From Streptomyces venezuelae (lineage in GTDB: Bacteria; Actinomycetota; Actinomycetes; Streptomycetales; Streptomycetaceae), in assembly GCF_008642375.1 (NCBI RefSeq), contig NZ_CP029194.1, positions 744,001 through 808,000 of the forward strand: a DNA stretch of 64,000 nucleotides. The letters are read 5' to 3'. The notes below the pieces were generated by a model. The model worked only from the letters and a program-made list of their open reading frames with translations, was not told where the DNA came from and ran no database searches. Below are positions 1 through 7,645 of the stretch, piece after piece. A program made the translations under genes and the position numbers. Positions within the stretch are counted from its first letter, which is position 1, and each line of letters opens with the position of its first letter.

Positions 1-355
1 TCTGGTAGCCGATGTGCAGTGCGGCGGCCTCGGCGTCGTCGAGGCTCTCGGGGGCGGGGAGCAGTCCGGCGGCGTCGGCGAGCGTGTACTCGGCGAAGCC
101 GCCGTGCGGGAGGGCGGCGGTGGTGATGACCCGGCGCCCGTCCTCCGTCTCGGCGCAGACCTCGACGCCGGGGGTGAAGGGCAGCGGGGGCCTGATCTGG
201 TAGTGGCCGCGGCAGAGCAGCGCGTCGGGGAAGTTGACGTTCGCGGCGCGGACCCTGAGGAGGACCTGCCCGTCGGCGGGCGTGGGCGGCTCCACCTCCT
301 CGCGGCGCATCACCACGCCGGGTTCGCCGTTCTCGTACACACGCCATGCCTGCAT
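1..355 (-). CDS. NADPH:quinone oxidoreductase-like MDR enzyme (5' part only)
   Basis: The first 118 residues of a medium-chain dehydrogenase/reductase are visible; the rest lies beyond the left edge. The start MQAWRVYENGEPGVVM and the stretch VRAANVNFPDALLCRGHY, followed by LPFTPGVEVCAE, are typical of the GroES-like N-terminal domain of zinc-independent quinone reductases. In that family the enzyme reduces quinones or enones with NADPH in the cytoplasm. The ATG at 355 is preceded by a GGAGG-rich stretch on the minus strand. Two TetR-type palindromes flank a TAGTAT -10 box just upstream, so repression by a TetR regulator is likely. An acyl-CoA-linked MDR cannot be excluded because the cofactor domain is missing. 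Confidence 0.8.
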   Translation of the reverse strand, partial: MQAWRVYENGEPGVVMRREEVEPPTPADGQVLLRVRAANVNFPDALLCRGHYQIRPPLPFTPGVEVCAETEDGRRVITTAALPHGGFAEYTLADAAGLLPAPESLDDAEAAALHIGYQ

Positions 356-372
356 CCGGAAGCCTCCTCCGT

Positions 373-406
373 ACCGAGCGGTCGGTGGCATACTAAGCGG
401 TCGCTT
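373..406 (-). promoter_or_regulatory. Promoter with two TetR-type operator palindromes
   Basis: Two palindromes lie upstream of the quinone reductase start: ACCGAGCGGTCGGT at 373-386 (5-bp arms) and AAGCGGTCGCTT at 395-406 (5-bp arms). Between them, on the minus strand, sits TAGTAT (390-395), a good -10 hexamer. Palindromes of the ACCGAcCGGTCGGT kind are common TetR-family sites in actinomycetes. No TetR gene lies next to it inside the window, so the regulator is unknown. Confidence 0.45.
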
Positions 407-423
407 GTCTCCGGGGGAACCGC

Positions 424-1014
424 TCAGCCCGACTTCTTCGGACGCGCCCTGACGTGCATGCGCTCCCCCTGCGGCCCGAACAGGCTCAGGAACTCCACCG
501 GCCCGTCGGCCGTCGGCCCGAACCAGTGCGGGACGCGCGTGTCGAACTCCGCGGCCTCGCCCGCGGCGAGGACGACGTCGTGCTCGCCGAGGACGAGCCG
601 CAGCTTCCCGGAGAGCACGTACAGCCACTCGTACCCCTCGTGGACGCGCGGCTCGGGGACCTCCGTGGGCTTCTCCTGGATCACCTTGTACGCCTGGAGC
701 CCGCCGGGCTGCCGGGTCAGCGGGTACATCGTGCGGCCGTGGCGCACGATCGGCCGCGCCTTGACCCGGGGGTCGCCGACGGCGGGGGCGCCGACCAGCT
801 CGTCGAGGGGCACCTGGTGGGCGCGGGCGAGCGGGAGGAGCAGTTCGAGGCTGGGCTTGCGCTGCCCGGACTCCAGCCGGGAGAGCGTGCTCACGGAGAT
901 GCCGGTGGCGGCGGAGAGCTCGGCCAGGGTCACCCCGCGGTCGCGGCGGACACGGCGGAGCCGGGGGCCCACCTCGTTCAGTACGGCGTCGATGCGGTCG
1001 TCGTCTTCGGTCAT
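424..1014 (-). CDS. XRE-family regulator with C-terminal cupin domain
   Basis: This 196-residue protein has an N-terminal helix-turn-helix (GVTLAELSAATGISVSTLSRLESGQRKPS, about residues 28-56) and a C-terminal cupin barrel (residues about 120-185, with VHEGYEWLYVLSGKLRL and the AAEFDTRVPHWF strand). Such XRE-cupin proteins usually sense a small ligand with the cupin and act as local repressors or activators. The gene is divergent from a flavoprotein reductase at 1109, and an inverted repeat in the 94-bp gap is the likely operator. The ATG at 1014 was chosen because it begins MTEDDDRIDAVLNEVG directly before the HTH; the open frame runs further upstream but only as antisense to the reductase. 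Confidence 0.88.
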   Translation of the reverse strand: MTEDDDRIDAVLNEVGPRLRRVRRDRGVTLAELSAATGISVSTLSRLESGQRKPSLELLLPLARAHQVPLDELVGAPAVGDPRVKARPIVRHGRTMYPLTRQPGGLQAYKVIQEKPTEVPEPRVHEGYEWLYVLSGKLRLVLGEHDVVLAAGEAAEFDTRVPHWFGPTADGPVEFLSLFGPQGERMHVRARPKKSG

Positions 1015-1021
1015 GCGGCCA

Positions 1022-1042
1022 TTCTTGCAGAAATGGCAAGAA
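1022..1042. promoter_or_regulatory. Inverted repeat, likely XRE-cupin operator
   Basis: TTCTTGC at 1022-1028 and GCAAGAA at 1036-1042 form perfect 7-bp arms around a 7-bp centre, in the divergent gap between the XRE-cupin gene and the flavoprotein gene. The position just outside both coding starts suggests control of both genes by the regulator at 424-1014. This is inference from position and symmetry. Confidence 0.5.
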
Positions 1043-1108
1043 CCTTTGCCGTTCTCTCCGATGCGGGGCGACCCTCGGGCCATGAGAGCGAGCGTGAGGA
1101 GCACGGAG

Positions 1109-2071
1109 ATGACCTGCCCGGAGCAGACGAAGGACCGGTACGACGTCGTGGTGGTCGGCGGTGGTGCGGCCGGACTCAGCGCCGCGCTGGTCCTGGGGAG
1201 GTCGCGGCGCCGCACCCTGGTGGTGGACGCGGGCGAGCCTCGTAACGCCCCGGCGCGGCACATGCACGGTGTCCTGTCCCGGGACGGGGAGAGCCCCGCC
1301 GCGTACCTGGCGGCCGGTCGGCGCGAGATCGCCGCGTACGGGGTGGAGTGGCGGGCCGGCCGGGTGACGGGCGCGGAGCCGGACGGGCGCGGCGGATTCA
1401 CGGTCTCCCTCGCGGACGGTACGGCCGTGGGCGCGCGGCGCCTCGTCGTCACGACCGGGCTGGTCGACGAGCTCCCGACGATCGACGGGGTCGCGCAGCG
1501 GTGGGGGCGGGACGTGCTGCACTGCCCGTACTGCCACGGCTGGGAGGTCCGCGACCGGGCCTTCGGGGTGATCGCGCACCCGGCGATGCCGGCGCACCAG
1601 GCGCTGATGGTCTCCCACTGGTCCGCGGACGTGGCTCTCTTCCTGCACACGGCCGGCGAGCTCTCCGCCCACGACGCGGCGCTCCTCGACGCGGCCGGGG
1701 TCACGGTGGTGGAGGGCGAGGTGGCGGGGCTCGTGGTCGAGGACGACCGGCTGACCGGCGTCCGGCTCGCCGACGGCCGGACGGTCGCCCGGTCCGTGGT
1801 CTTCGTCGGGGCCGACCGTCTCGTGGCCCGGGACGGCGTCCTGCGGCAACTGGGGGCCGCGCTGCGCGAGACGCCCTTCGGCGAGTTCGTGGCGGTGGAC
1901 GGGTCGGGCCGCACGAGCGTGCCGGGCGTCTGGGCCGCGGGGAACGTGACGGGCCCGCAGGAGCAGGTGGTCGACGCGGTCGCGCTCGGCTACCGGGCCG
2001 GCGTGACGATCAACAACGAGCTGCTGCTCGGCGACCTGGAGGACGCGGTGGCCGGTCGGCCGCGCGGATGA
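1109..2071 (+). CDS. Thioredoxin-reductase-like NAD(P)/FAD-dependent oxidoreductase
   Basis: A 320-residue pyridine-nucleotide disulfide oxidoreductase. It shows the FAD dinucleotide motif VVVVGGGAAGLSAALVLG near the N-terminus, a redox CPYC pair in VLHCPYCHGWEVRD around residue 138, and the C-terminal FAD motif VPGVWAAGNVTGP. The layout matches low-molecular-weight thioredoxin reductases, although the CPYC-HGWE context belongs to a divergent branch whose partners are often unknown small thiols or secondary-metabolite dithiols. No thioredoxin gene is adjacent. The start at 1109 has a GGAG-type ribosome site; an in-frame ATG at 1082 is an alternative. The gene is probably controlled by the divergent XRE-cupin regulator. 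Confidence 0.88.
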   Translation: MTCPEQTKDRYDVVVVGGGAAGLSAALVLGRSRRRTLVVDAGEPRNAPARHMHGVLSRDGESPAAYLAAGRREIAAYGVEWRAGRVTGAEPDGRGGFTVSLADGTAVGARRLVVTTGLVDELPTIDGVAQRWGRDVLHCPYCHGWEVRDRAFGVIAHPAMPAHQALMVSHWSADVALFLHTAGELSAHDAALLDAAGVTVVEGEVAGLVVEDDRLTGVRLADGRTVARSVVFVGADRLVARDGVLRQLGAALRETPFGEFVAVDGSGRTSVPGVWAAGNVTGPQEQVVDAVALGYRAGVTINNELLLGDLEDAVAGRPRG

Positions 2072-2137
2072 ACCGGTGGCGCTGCGGCTGCGCCGCCGCG
2101 ACGCAGGGGTGAGGATCGGTCATGGTGGCCGGAAGCC

Positions 2138-2156
2138 GACGGGACCAGGACCCGTC
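2138..2156 (+). terminator. Weak hairpin after the reductase gene
   Basis: GACGGG at 2138-2143 and CCCGTC at 2151-2156 form a 6-bp stem with a 7-nt loop, 66 bp after the flavoprotein stop. There is no U tract, which is usual in Streptomyces. It may attenuate read-through into the VOC gene; the call is weak. Confidence 0.25.
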
Positions 2157-2170
2157 CGGCGGATCGGGGT

Positions 2171-2224
2171 CGGCAGGACTCACCCTGGCGGCGCGGCCGG
2201 CAGGACTCACCCTGACGGCGCGGC
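2171..2224 (+). repeat. Two-copy 27-bp tandem repeat
   Basis: Two adjacent 27-bp units (2171-2197 and 2198-2224) begin CGGCAGGACTCACCCTG and differ at one position (G versus A at position 18 of the unit). A third, broken start (CCGGCAGTCTC) follows. They lie in the untranslated region ahead of the VOC gene. No coding function is apparent; replication slippage or tandem regulator half-sites are both possible. Confidence 0.75.
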
Positions 2225-2263
2225 TCCGGCAGTCTCGGACGACGGAAGGACAGGACACCTCCC

Positions 2264-3037
2264 ATGCTCGGTACGCAGTTCACCACGGGTTCCCCCAGTT
2301 GGATCGACCTCGGCAGCCCCGACACCGAGGCCGCCGCCGCGTTCTACGGCGCCGTCCTCGGCTGGGAGTTCCGCTCGGCGGGACCGGACGCCGGCGGCTA
2401 CGGCTTCTTCCAGCAGGACGGCCTCACGGTCGGCGCGCTCGGCCCGCTCACCGAGGAGGGCGCGAGCAGCGCCTGGACGGTGTACTTCCAGACACCGGAC
2501 GCGGACGCCACACAGAAGGCGGCAGAGTCCGCGGGCGGCACCGTGCGCCTCGCGGCGTTCGACGTCATGGACGCGGGCCGCATGGCGGCCCTCACGGACC
2601 CGGGCGGCGCCCAGTTCGCGATCTGGCAGCCGGGTACGGTCCAGGGCCTGGAGCGGACCTCCTCGACCAACACCCTGGTCTGGGCCGAGCTCCACGTCGC
2701 CGACCCGGAGGCCGTGCTCGCCTTCTACCGGACGCTGTTCGGCTGGCGGTGGGCGGAGATGGAGGCGCCCGGCATGACGTACCGGGTGATCTCCACCGCC
2801 GCGGGCGACCAGGAGGACGCCTCCTTCGGAGGGGTCGCCGAGCTGCAGGGGAAGACGCCGCACTGGATCCCGTACTTCGCGGTCGAGGACGCCGACGCGA
2901 CGGCCCGGACGGCCCAGGGCAACGGCGGCTCGGTCCTCATGCCGGCGGCCGACATCCCCGACGTCGGCCGCATCGCCTGGCTCGCCGACCCCTTCGGCGC
3001 GCCCTTCGCGGTACTGAAGCCGGCGCCGATGGGGTGA
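2264..3037 (+). CDS. Two-domain VOC (glyoxalase/bleomycin-resistance fold) protein
   Basis: A 257-residue protein made of two tandem vicinal-oxygen-chelate domains. The first covers residues about 8-120 (WIDLGSPDTEAAAAFYGAVLGWEF) and the second about 140-255 (VWAELHVADPEAVLAFYRTLFGWRW), each ending in the characteristic DPFGA/DPGGA strand. Proteins of this shape in Streptomyces are usually hydroxylase-like or of unknown substrate; there is no strong sign of antibiotic binding here. It stands alone, with the tandem 27-bp repeat in its leader. The ATG at 2264 has an AAGGACAGGACA-type ribosome site upstream. Confidence 0.85.
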   Translation: MLGTQFTTGSPSWIDLGSPDTEAAAAFYGAVLGWEFRSAGPDAGGYGFFQQDGLTVGALGPLTEEGASSAWTVYFQTPDADATQKAAESAGGTVRLAAFDVMDAGRMAALTDPGGAQFAIWQPGTVQGLERTSSTNTLVWAELHVADPEAVLAFYRTLFGWRWAEMEAPGMTYRVISTAAGDQEDASFGGVAELQGKTPHWIPYFAVEDADATARTAQGNGGSVLMPAADIPDVGRIAWLADPFGAPFAVLKPAPMG

Positions 3038-3052
3038 GCGGGAGCCGCGCTG

Positions 3053-3229
3053 TCAGCGGTCGCGTGAACGGCGCTGCAGACGCCGGGCGCCCAGCAGCAG
3101 GGCGTCCCAGCCGACCGTTGCCTCGTACTCGCTCAGCACCGTCTCGCCCCGTTCGAGCGCGGCGTTCCGGCGCTTCTCGTCCTCCGTGGGCGCCAGTTTC
3201 GTGACGCTCCGCGATTCCACGTCCGTCAT
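3053..3229 (-). CDS. Small hypothetical protein (58 aa)
   Basis: I do not recognise this family. The predicted product is 58 residues, highly charged, and contains KLAPTEDEKRRNAALERGE and a C-terminal run of arginines (ARRLQRRSRDR). There is no signal peptide or membrane segment. The ATG at 3229 sits behind a GGGGGAGGGGAAG ribosome site, which argues that the gene is real. It converges with the VOC gene, leaving only 15 bp between the stops. A small nucleic-acid-binding or structural protein is possible but nothing in the sequence shows it. Confidence 0.5.
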   Translation of the reverse strand: MTDVESRSVTKLAPTEDEKRRNAALERGETVLSEYEATVGWDALLLGARRLQRRSRDR

Positions 3230-3274
3230 GCCCGCTTCCCCTCCCCCGGGTCGCCCCCCGCGCCCCAACCGACC

Positions 3275-4027
3275 CTAACGGCCGAAGAGTTCGAACGTCA
3301 CCGCCGGACGGTCGCCGAAGCGGGCGGCGGCGCGGTCGGTCGTCGAGGTGAGGAAGGAGCGGACGTACTCCTCCGGGTCCTCGTCCGTCAGGGCTTCGAT
3401 GTAGGCGCGGTGGCAGAGCAGGGAGCGGATGGCGCGGTCCAGGCCCGGGGTCGCGTCGACCGCGTGGGTCGGGGTGCTGGAGGCGGCGACCGCGACCCAG
3501 CGGACGCCGTTCCAGGGCTCCAGGCCCTGCTCGGTCAGTTCGGGGAAGATCCAGCGGTTTCCGGCGTCGGCCGCCGCGTCGAGCGTGGCACGGCCGACGG
3601 CCAGGTGGTCGGGCGTGTTCCAGGGTGCGCCGGGGCCGCCGCCCCAGGTGTCGCGGTGGTTGAGGGTGATGACGAGCTCCGGGCGGTGGCGGCGGATCGC
3701 CGCCGCGATGTCGCGGCGCAGGCCGAGCCCGTACTCGACGACGCCGTCGCGGTGGTCGAGGAACTCGACCGTGCCGACCCCGACGACGGCGGCGCTGTCC
3801 CGCTGCTCCCGCTCGCGCAGCGGGCCGCAGACGTCCGGGGCGAGGGTGTCGATGCCGGCCTCGCCACGCGTGGCGAGGACGTAGACGACCTCCTTGCCCT
3901 CGTCCGTCCAGTCCGCGACGGCGGCGGCGCAGCCGTACTCCAGGTCGTCGGGGTGGGCGACGACGGCGAGGGCCCGCTGCCAGTCGCGGGGCATGTCCAG
4001 GAGGTCCGGAGCGGCGTTCTCGATCAT
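3275..4027 (-). CDS. PIG-L family N-acetylsugar deacetylase
   Basis: A 250-residue LmbE/PIG-L deacetylase. The zinc-binding HPDD motif is at residues 25-28 (VVAHPDDLEYG), and the second metal motif appears as NTPDHLAVG near residue 147. Family members remove acetyl groups from N-acetylglucosamine-type substrates (for example MshB, BshB and PIG-L). The gene overlaps the upstream SIS-domain gene by ATGA, so the two are translationally coupled. With the hybrid GntR-LacI regulator upstream, this suggests amino-sugar or aminoglycoside-type sugar catabolism; the exact substrate is inferred, not shown. Confidence 0.9.
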   Translation of the reverse strand: MIENAAPDLLDMPRDWQRALAVVAHPDDLEYGCAAAVADWTDEGKEVVYVLATRGEAGIDTLAPDVCGPLREREQRDSAAVVGVGTVEFLDHRDGVVEYGLGLRRDIAAAIRRHRPELVITLNHRDTWGGGPGAPWNTPDHLAVGRATLDAAADAGNRWIFPELTEQGLEPWNGVRWVAVAASSTPTHAVDATPGLDRAIRSLLCHRAYIEALTDEDPEEYVRSFLTSTTDRAAARFGDRPAVTFELFGR

Positions 4028-4956
4028 GAGCGCAGGATACGGGCCGCGTCCGCGGCGGTCGGGCGGAACGCTCCGGCGAGGATCACCGAGCGCGAGACGT
4101 GCCGCGGGCGGTCGGGGTTGAGTCCGCGCCGGTCGGCGAGGGCGACGGCGAGCCGCTGGGCTCGGACGAGCGCGGCGACCGGGTCGATCGCGTCGGCGGC
4201 GAACAGGGCGCCGGTGGACTCCACTTCGTCCCGGAGGCCCGAGGGCGCGGGGCCGATGCAGCAGACCAGGCTCGTCCGGTCGCTGATGCTGATCGGGCCG
4301 TGCCGGTACTCCATCGCGGCGTACGACTCCGTCCAGGCGCGGGCCACTTCGCGGAGTTTGAGAGCCGCTTCGTCGGCGATGCCCACGGTCCAGCCGGTGC
4401 CGAGGAAGGTGAACTGGCCACGCCGCTCCCAGACCGCGGGGAGCTGTTCGTAGAGCACGAGTTCCGCGTCGGTGATCGCCGGTGCGAGGTCCACCCCGAG
4501 CCCCGCGCGCAGGAGTTGGAGTGCCGTGGTGGCGAACCGGGTCTGGACGACGGAGCGTTCGTCGGCGAAGGAGAGATCGACGATCTCGTCCGCGAGCTGC
4601 CCCGCCGGGCTGTCGGGGACGCCGGTCAGCACGAGGGTCGGGATGCGGCCGGCCGCACCGGCGAGCAGGTTCACGACCTCCGTGGTCGTCCCGGAGCGGG
4701 TGAGGGCGACGATCCGGTCGTAACCGCGGCCGAGCGGTGTCCGGTCGGACGCGGGGAAGGCGTCGGTCTCGCCCGCGCCGAGGGACTCGCGCAGCGCGGC
4801 GTAGGCGCGGGCGATGAAGTACGAGGTGCCGCAGCCGACGACGGCGACGCGCTCGCCCCGGCGCGGCAGCCGGGCGGCGTGACGGTCGGCGGTCTCGGCG
4901 GCGCGGCGCCAGCAGTCGGGCTGGCTGGCGATCTCCGCGGTGACGTGGGTGCTCAT
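4024..4956 (-). CDS. SIS-domain sugar isomerase/deaminase-like protein
   Basis: This 310-residue protein has two SIS (sugar isomerase) domains. The first begins VAVVGCGTSYFIARAYAALRE (about residues 37-58), followed by RSGTTTEVV, and the second starts around FLGTGWTVGIADEAALKLREV. This is the fold of GlmS isomerase domains and AgaS-like deaminase/isomerases acting on phosphorylated amino sugars. It is the first gene of a two-gene operon with the PIG-L deacetylase (ATGA overlap). The ATG at 4956 follows GAGAGAGGACC. A palindrome ACCGGCACCGGT in the 88-bp gap upstream may be the operator for the neighbouring regulator. Confidence 0.87.
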   Translation of the reverse strand: MSTHVTAEIASQPDCWRRAAETADRHAARLPRRGERVAVVGCGTSYFIARAYAALRESLGAGETDAFPASDRTPLGRGYDRIVALTRSGTTTEVVNLLAGAAGRIPTLVLTGVPDSPAGQLADEIVDLSFADERSVVQTRFATTALQLLRAGLGVDLAPAITDAELVLYEQLPAVWERRGQFTFLGTGWTVGIADEAALKLREVARAWTESYAAMEYRHGPISISDRTSLVCCIGPAPSGLRDEVESTGALFAADAIDPVAALVRAQRLAVALADRRGLNPDRPRHVSRSVILAGAFRPTAADAARILRS

Positions 4957-5005
4957 GGTCCGGTCCTCTCTCGCAGACTCCCCCGTGGGGTCCGGACCGA
5001 GTTCT

Positions 5006-5017
5006 ACCGGCACCGGT
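5006..5017. promoter_or_regulatory. Palindrome before the SIS/PIG-L operon
   Basis: ACCGGCACCGGT has 5-bp arms around a 2-bp centre and overlaps TTGACC on the minus strand, which could serve as a -35 box. It sits between the regulator gene and the SIS gene, where a GntR-LacI hybrid would be expected to bind. Short palindromes arise easily at this GC content, so confidence is low. Confidence 0.3.
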
Positions 5018-5044
5018 CAAGAGCACACCATGAGCATTGGGAAC

Positions 5045-6160
5045 TCACTGCTTGGACTTTTTCCCGCAGGAGGCGCGGACGACGAGCCGGGGCCGCAGCT
5101 GCACCTGGTGGAGGGGGGCGGCGTCGCCCTCGGCGAGGCGCCGGAGCAGGATCTGCGCGGCGAGCCGCCCGAGCTGGTACTTGGGCGGCGAGACGGCCGT
5201 CAGCGGGGTCTCGGCGACGTCCGCGAACTCGTTGTCGTAGCTGATCATGGCCAGGTCCTCGGGCACCCGCAGCCCGGCGCGGCGGACCGCCCCGAGCATC
5301 AGCGCGGCCTCCCGGTCGCCGAAGCAGAGCGCGGCGGTGACACCCGCCGCGCGCAGGGCGGCGAGGGCCCGGTCGGCGCGGTCCGGGTCCCAGCGGGCCA
5401 TGACGTCCCGCTCGTACGACGGCGCCGCGGGCAGGCCGAGGTCGGCGAGCGCCCGGGCGAAGCCGGACTCGATGGGCGCGGTGGTGGGCGCGTCGGTGCG
5501 GGCGACGAGCCCGATCCGTTCGTGGCCGAGGCCGTGCAGATGACGTACGGCGTCGTAGGCGCCGCCCTCGTGGTCGGTGCAGACGTGTTCGGTGGCGTCG
5601 CCGGGGCCGTGGGCGGCGAGCCGGCGCTCGACGAGGACGGCGGGCACCGGCAGCGCGAGAAGCTCCTCGGCGCGCCGGCCGGGATCGGTGGCGGTGTGCA
5701 GGCTCGGGACGAGAAGGAGTCCGTGGACCCCGTCGGAGAGGAGGCGTTCGACGGCCGCGTCCTCCTCATCGGGGTCGTAGTGGGAGCAGGCGAGGACGAG
5801 CCGGGCGCCGTCCGCCGCGAGTTCCTTCTCGATGCCCTGGAGGACGCGCGGGTAGTAGAACGTGGTGTCGGGGACGAGGACGCCGACGATCCGGCGGCCG
5901 GCGCCGCCGCGCTCGGGGCGGTGGGCGGCGAAGGTGCCCGCGCCCTGGCGGCGCTCGACGAGGCCGAGGGCGACGAGGTCCTCGTAGGCCCGGCGGACGG
6001 TCGTCACCGAGAGGCCTGTCTCGGTCGCGAGGGCGCGTTCGGTGGGGAGTTTGCTGCCGGGCGGCCAGGTGCCGTCGAGGATTCCGCGCCGCAGTTCGGC
6101 CATGAGGGCCCGGAACTTCAGCTCCCGGCCGGACGCCGGAGTCTCACGTCGTCCCGCCAT
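5045..6160 (-). CDS. GntR-LacI hybrid transcriptional regulator
   Basis: A 371-residue regulator with an N-terminal GntR winged helix (LPTERALATETGLSVTTVRRAYEDL, about residues 40-65) fused to a LacI/periplasmic-binding-protein-type effector domain starting at RIVGVLVPDTTFYYPRVLQG. This architecture (AraR-like) binds sugars and represses transport or catabolic genes. It lies 88 bp upstream of, and on the same strand as, the SIS/PIG-L operon and probably controls it. No sugar transporter is adjacent, so the ligand is unknown; an amino sugar is a reasonable guess from the neighbours. Confidence 0.9.
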   Translation of the reverse strand: MAGRRETPASGRELKFRALMAELRRGILDGTWPPGSKLPTERALATETGLSVTTVRRAYEDLVALGLVERRQGAGTFAAHRPERGGAGRRIVGVLVPDTTFYYPRVLQGIEKELAADGARLVLACSHYDPDEEDAAVERLLSDGVHGLLLVPSLHTATDPGRRAEELLALPVPAVLVERRLAAHGPGDATEHVCTDHEGGAYDAVRHLHGLGHERIGLVARTDAPTTAPIESGFARALADLGLPAAPSYERDVMARWDPDRADRALAALRAAGVTAALCFGDREAALMLGAVRRAGLRVPEDLAMISYDNEFADVAETPLTAVSPPKYQLGRLAAQILLRRLAEGDAAPLHQVQLRPRLVVRASCGKKSKQ

Positions 6161-6268
6161 CCGGGCCCCCTCGTGCGGCCGGTCGCGCGCCCGGCTCCTG
6201 TGCTGATCGATTGCGCGCCGAATCCTATGCCCGACCGGCCGGATCCCGTCCCGTCGCGTCTCGCCCCG

Positions 6269-7576
6269 TCACTTCTCGCCGCGGGCGAGGGAGAGCAGCC
6301 GGTCGAGGACGCGCGGGCCGCCGGCCCGTACCCCGTCGTGCTCGAACTCGTCGGTCACCCAGGTCCGCAGGCCGCGCACGGCGTTCGCCGTCTCGAGGGA
6401 GTGGGCGGTGTCCACGTACATGTCGTCGTGGTAGACGGCTGCGGCCACCGGGACCTCGTTGGCGGCGAGGCGCTCGGGGTCGTAGAGCGGGTCCCAGTCG
6501 GCGCGCGCGGCGAGCAGTTCGGCGGTCTCCCGGAGCGGCCGCAGGGCGGGGTCGGTGCGGAAGTGCCAGGGGTGGACGGTCTCGCCGGTGAAGAGGAAGG
6601 GCTCGCCCGCGGAGAGGGCCGCGGCGGCGTCGAACTCGGGGTACTCGCCCCGCACCCGCTCGGCGGCCCAGTCGGTGGGGTCCTGCCCCTGGGCGTAGAT
6701 GGCCTCGTGGAGGACGGCGTAGAGCGGGTGTCCCGCGTACGACAGGTGGGCCTGGACCTGTTCGAGGAAGGCGTCGGCGAGCGCGGGTCCGCCCGGGGTC
6801 GGGACGAAGGCGTGCTCCAGGAGCAGATGGAGCTGGTGGGTGCCGTCGCCGGAGCCGAGGAGGATGCCGAGGGACTGGAAGGCCTCGACGGTCAGGAGCC
6901 CGCCGCCGGGGAGGGTGACCTCGCGGTCGAGGAGGTGGGCGGCGATCGCCCGGGCGCGTTCGGCGTCCTGCGGGTAGCGGGCGAAGTGGGCCTCGTTCTT
7001 GCGCCGGATGCGGGGGTAGGCGGCGCGGTAGACCTCGTCGGCCGTGGCGTACAGGGAGGGCAGGCCGCCGGTCACGAGGACCGTGTCCAGGCCTTCGGGG
7101 GCGGTGGAGAGGTAGTGGGTCGCGCAGAAGCCGCCGAAGCTCTGGCCGAGGACGGTCCAGGGGGCGCCGCCGGTGAGGCGTCGCCGGATCAGTTCGCAGT
7201 CCTTGACGATGGAGTCGGCGCGGAAGTGGGCGAGGTAGCCGGCCTGCTCGGCCGGGGTGCCGCGCAGGGGCAGGGTCTGGCGGTTGGCGGGGGTGGAGCG
7301 GCCGGTGCCGCGCTGGTCGAGGAGGAGGACGCGGTACTCGCGTACGGCCCGGCCGAGCCAGGCCTGCGGCCCGACGAAGCGGCGGGCTCCGAAGCCGGGC
7401 CCTCCCTCCAGGTACACCAGCCAGGGAAGTCGCTCCCGGTCCTGGCCGGCCGACCCGCTCGCGACGAGCTCGCGGCCGTAGATCTCGATCCGCTCGCCGT
7501 CGGGGCGTGTGTGGTCGAGAGGGACGGGGAAGCGGTGGTCGGTGAGGACGAGTCCCGGCTGACGGTAGGTGGTCAA
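6269..7576 (-). CDS. Proline-iminopeptidase-like alpha/beta hydrolase (S33)
   Basis: A 435-residue alpha/beta-fold hydrolase. It has the oxyanion segment LVYLEGGPGFGARR, the LLLDQRGTGRS strand typical of S33 peptidases and the nucleophile elbow VLGQSFGGFCA. The length and the GGPG/DQRGTG pair fit prolyl aminopeptidases (compare Xanthomonas and Streptomyces PIPs). No signal peptide is visible, so the enzyme should be cytoplasmic and release N-terminal proline from peptides. It stands alone; the ATG at 7576 has GAGCAGGAGCAG upstream. The catalytic Asp and His are probably in the C-terminal part (the VYHDDMYVD stretch holds candidates). Confidence 0.87.
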   Translation of the reverse strand: MTTYRQPGLVLTDHRFPVPLDHTRPDGERIEIYGRELVASGSAGQDRERLPWLVYLEGGPGFGARRFVGPQAWLGRAVREYRVLLLDQRGTGRSTPANRQTLPLRGTPAEQAGYLAHFRADSIVKDCELIRRRLTGGAPWTVLGQSFGGFCATHYLSTAPEGLDTVLVTGGLPSLYATADEVYRAAYPRIRRKNEAHFARYPQDAERARAIAAHLLDREVTLPGGGLLTVEAFQSLGILLGSGDGTHQLHLLLEHAFVPTPGGPALADAFLEQVQAHLSYAGHPLYAVLHEAIYAQGQDPTDWAAERVRGEYPEFDAAAALSAGEPFLFTGETVHPWHFRTDPALRPLRETAELLAARADWDPLYDPERLAANEVPVAAAVYHDDMYVDTAHSLETANAVRGLRTWVTDEFEHDGVRAGGPRVLDRLLSLARGEK

Positions 7577-7645
7577 CGCTGCTCCTGCTCGTGATCGGTA
7601 CGCCCCCGCCAGGACAGTGGATCACATGGCGGGGGCGTATCACGG

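Noticed and set aside
14..1081. Long rightward open frame running into the flavoprotein gene
   Set aside because: It is antisense to the quinone reductase and XRE-cupin genes and has no family resemblance; the true start is at 1109.
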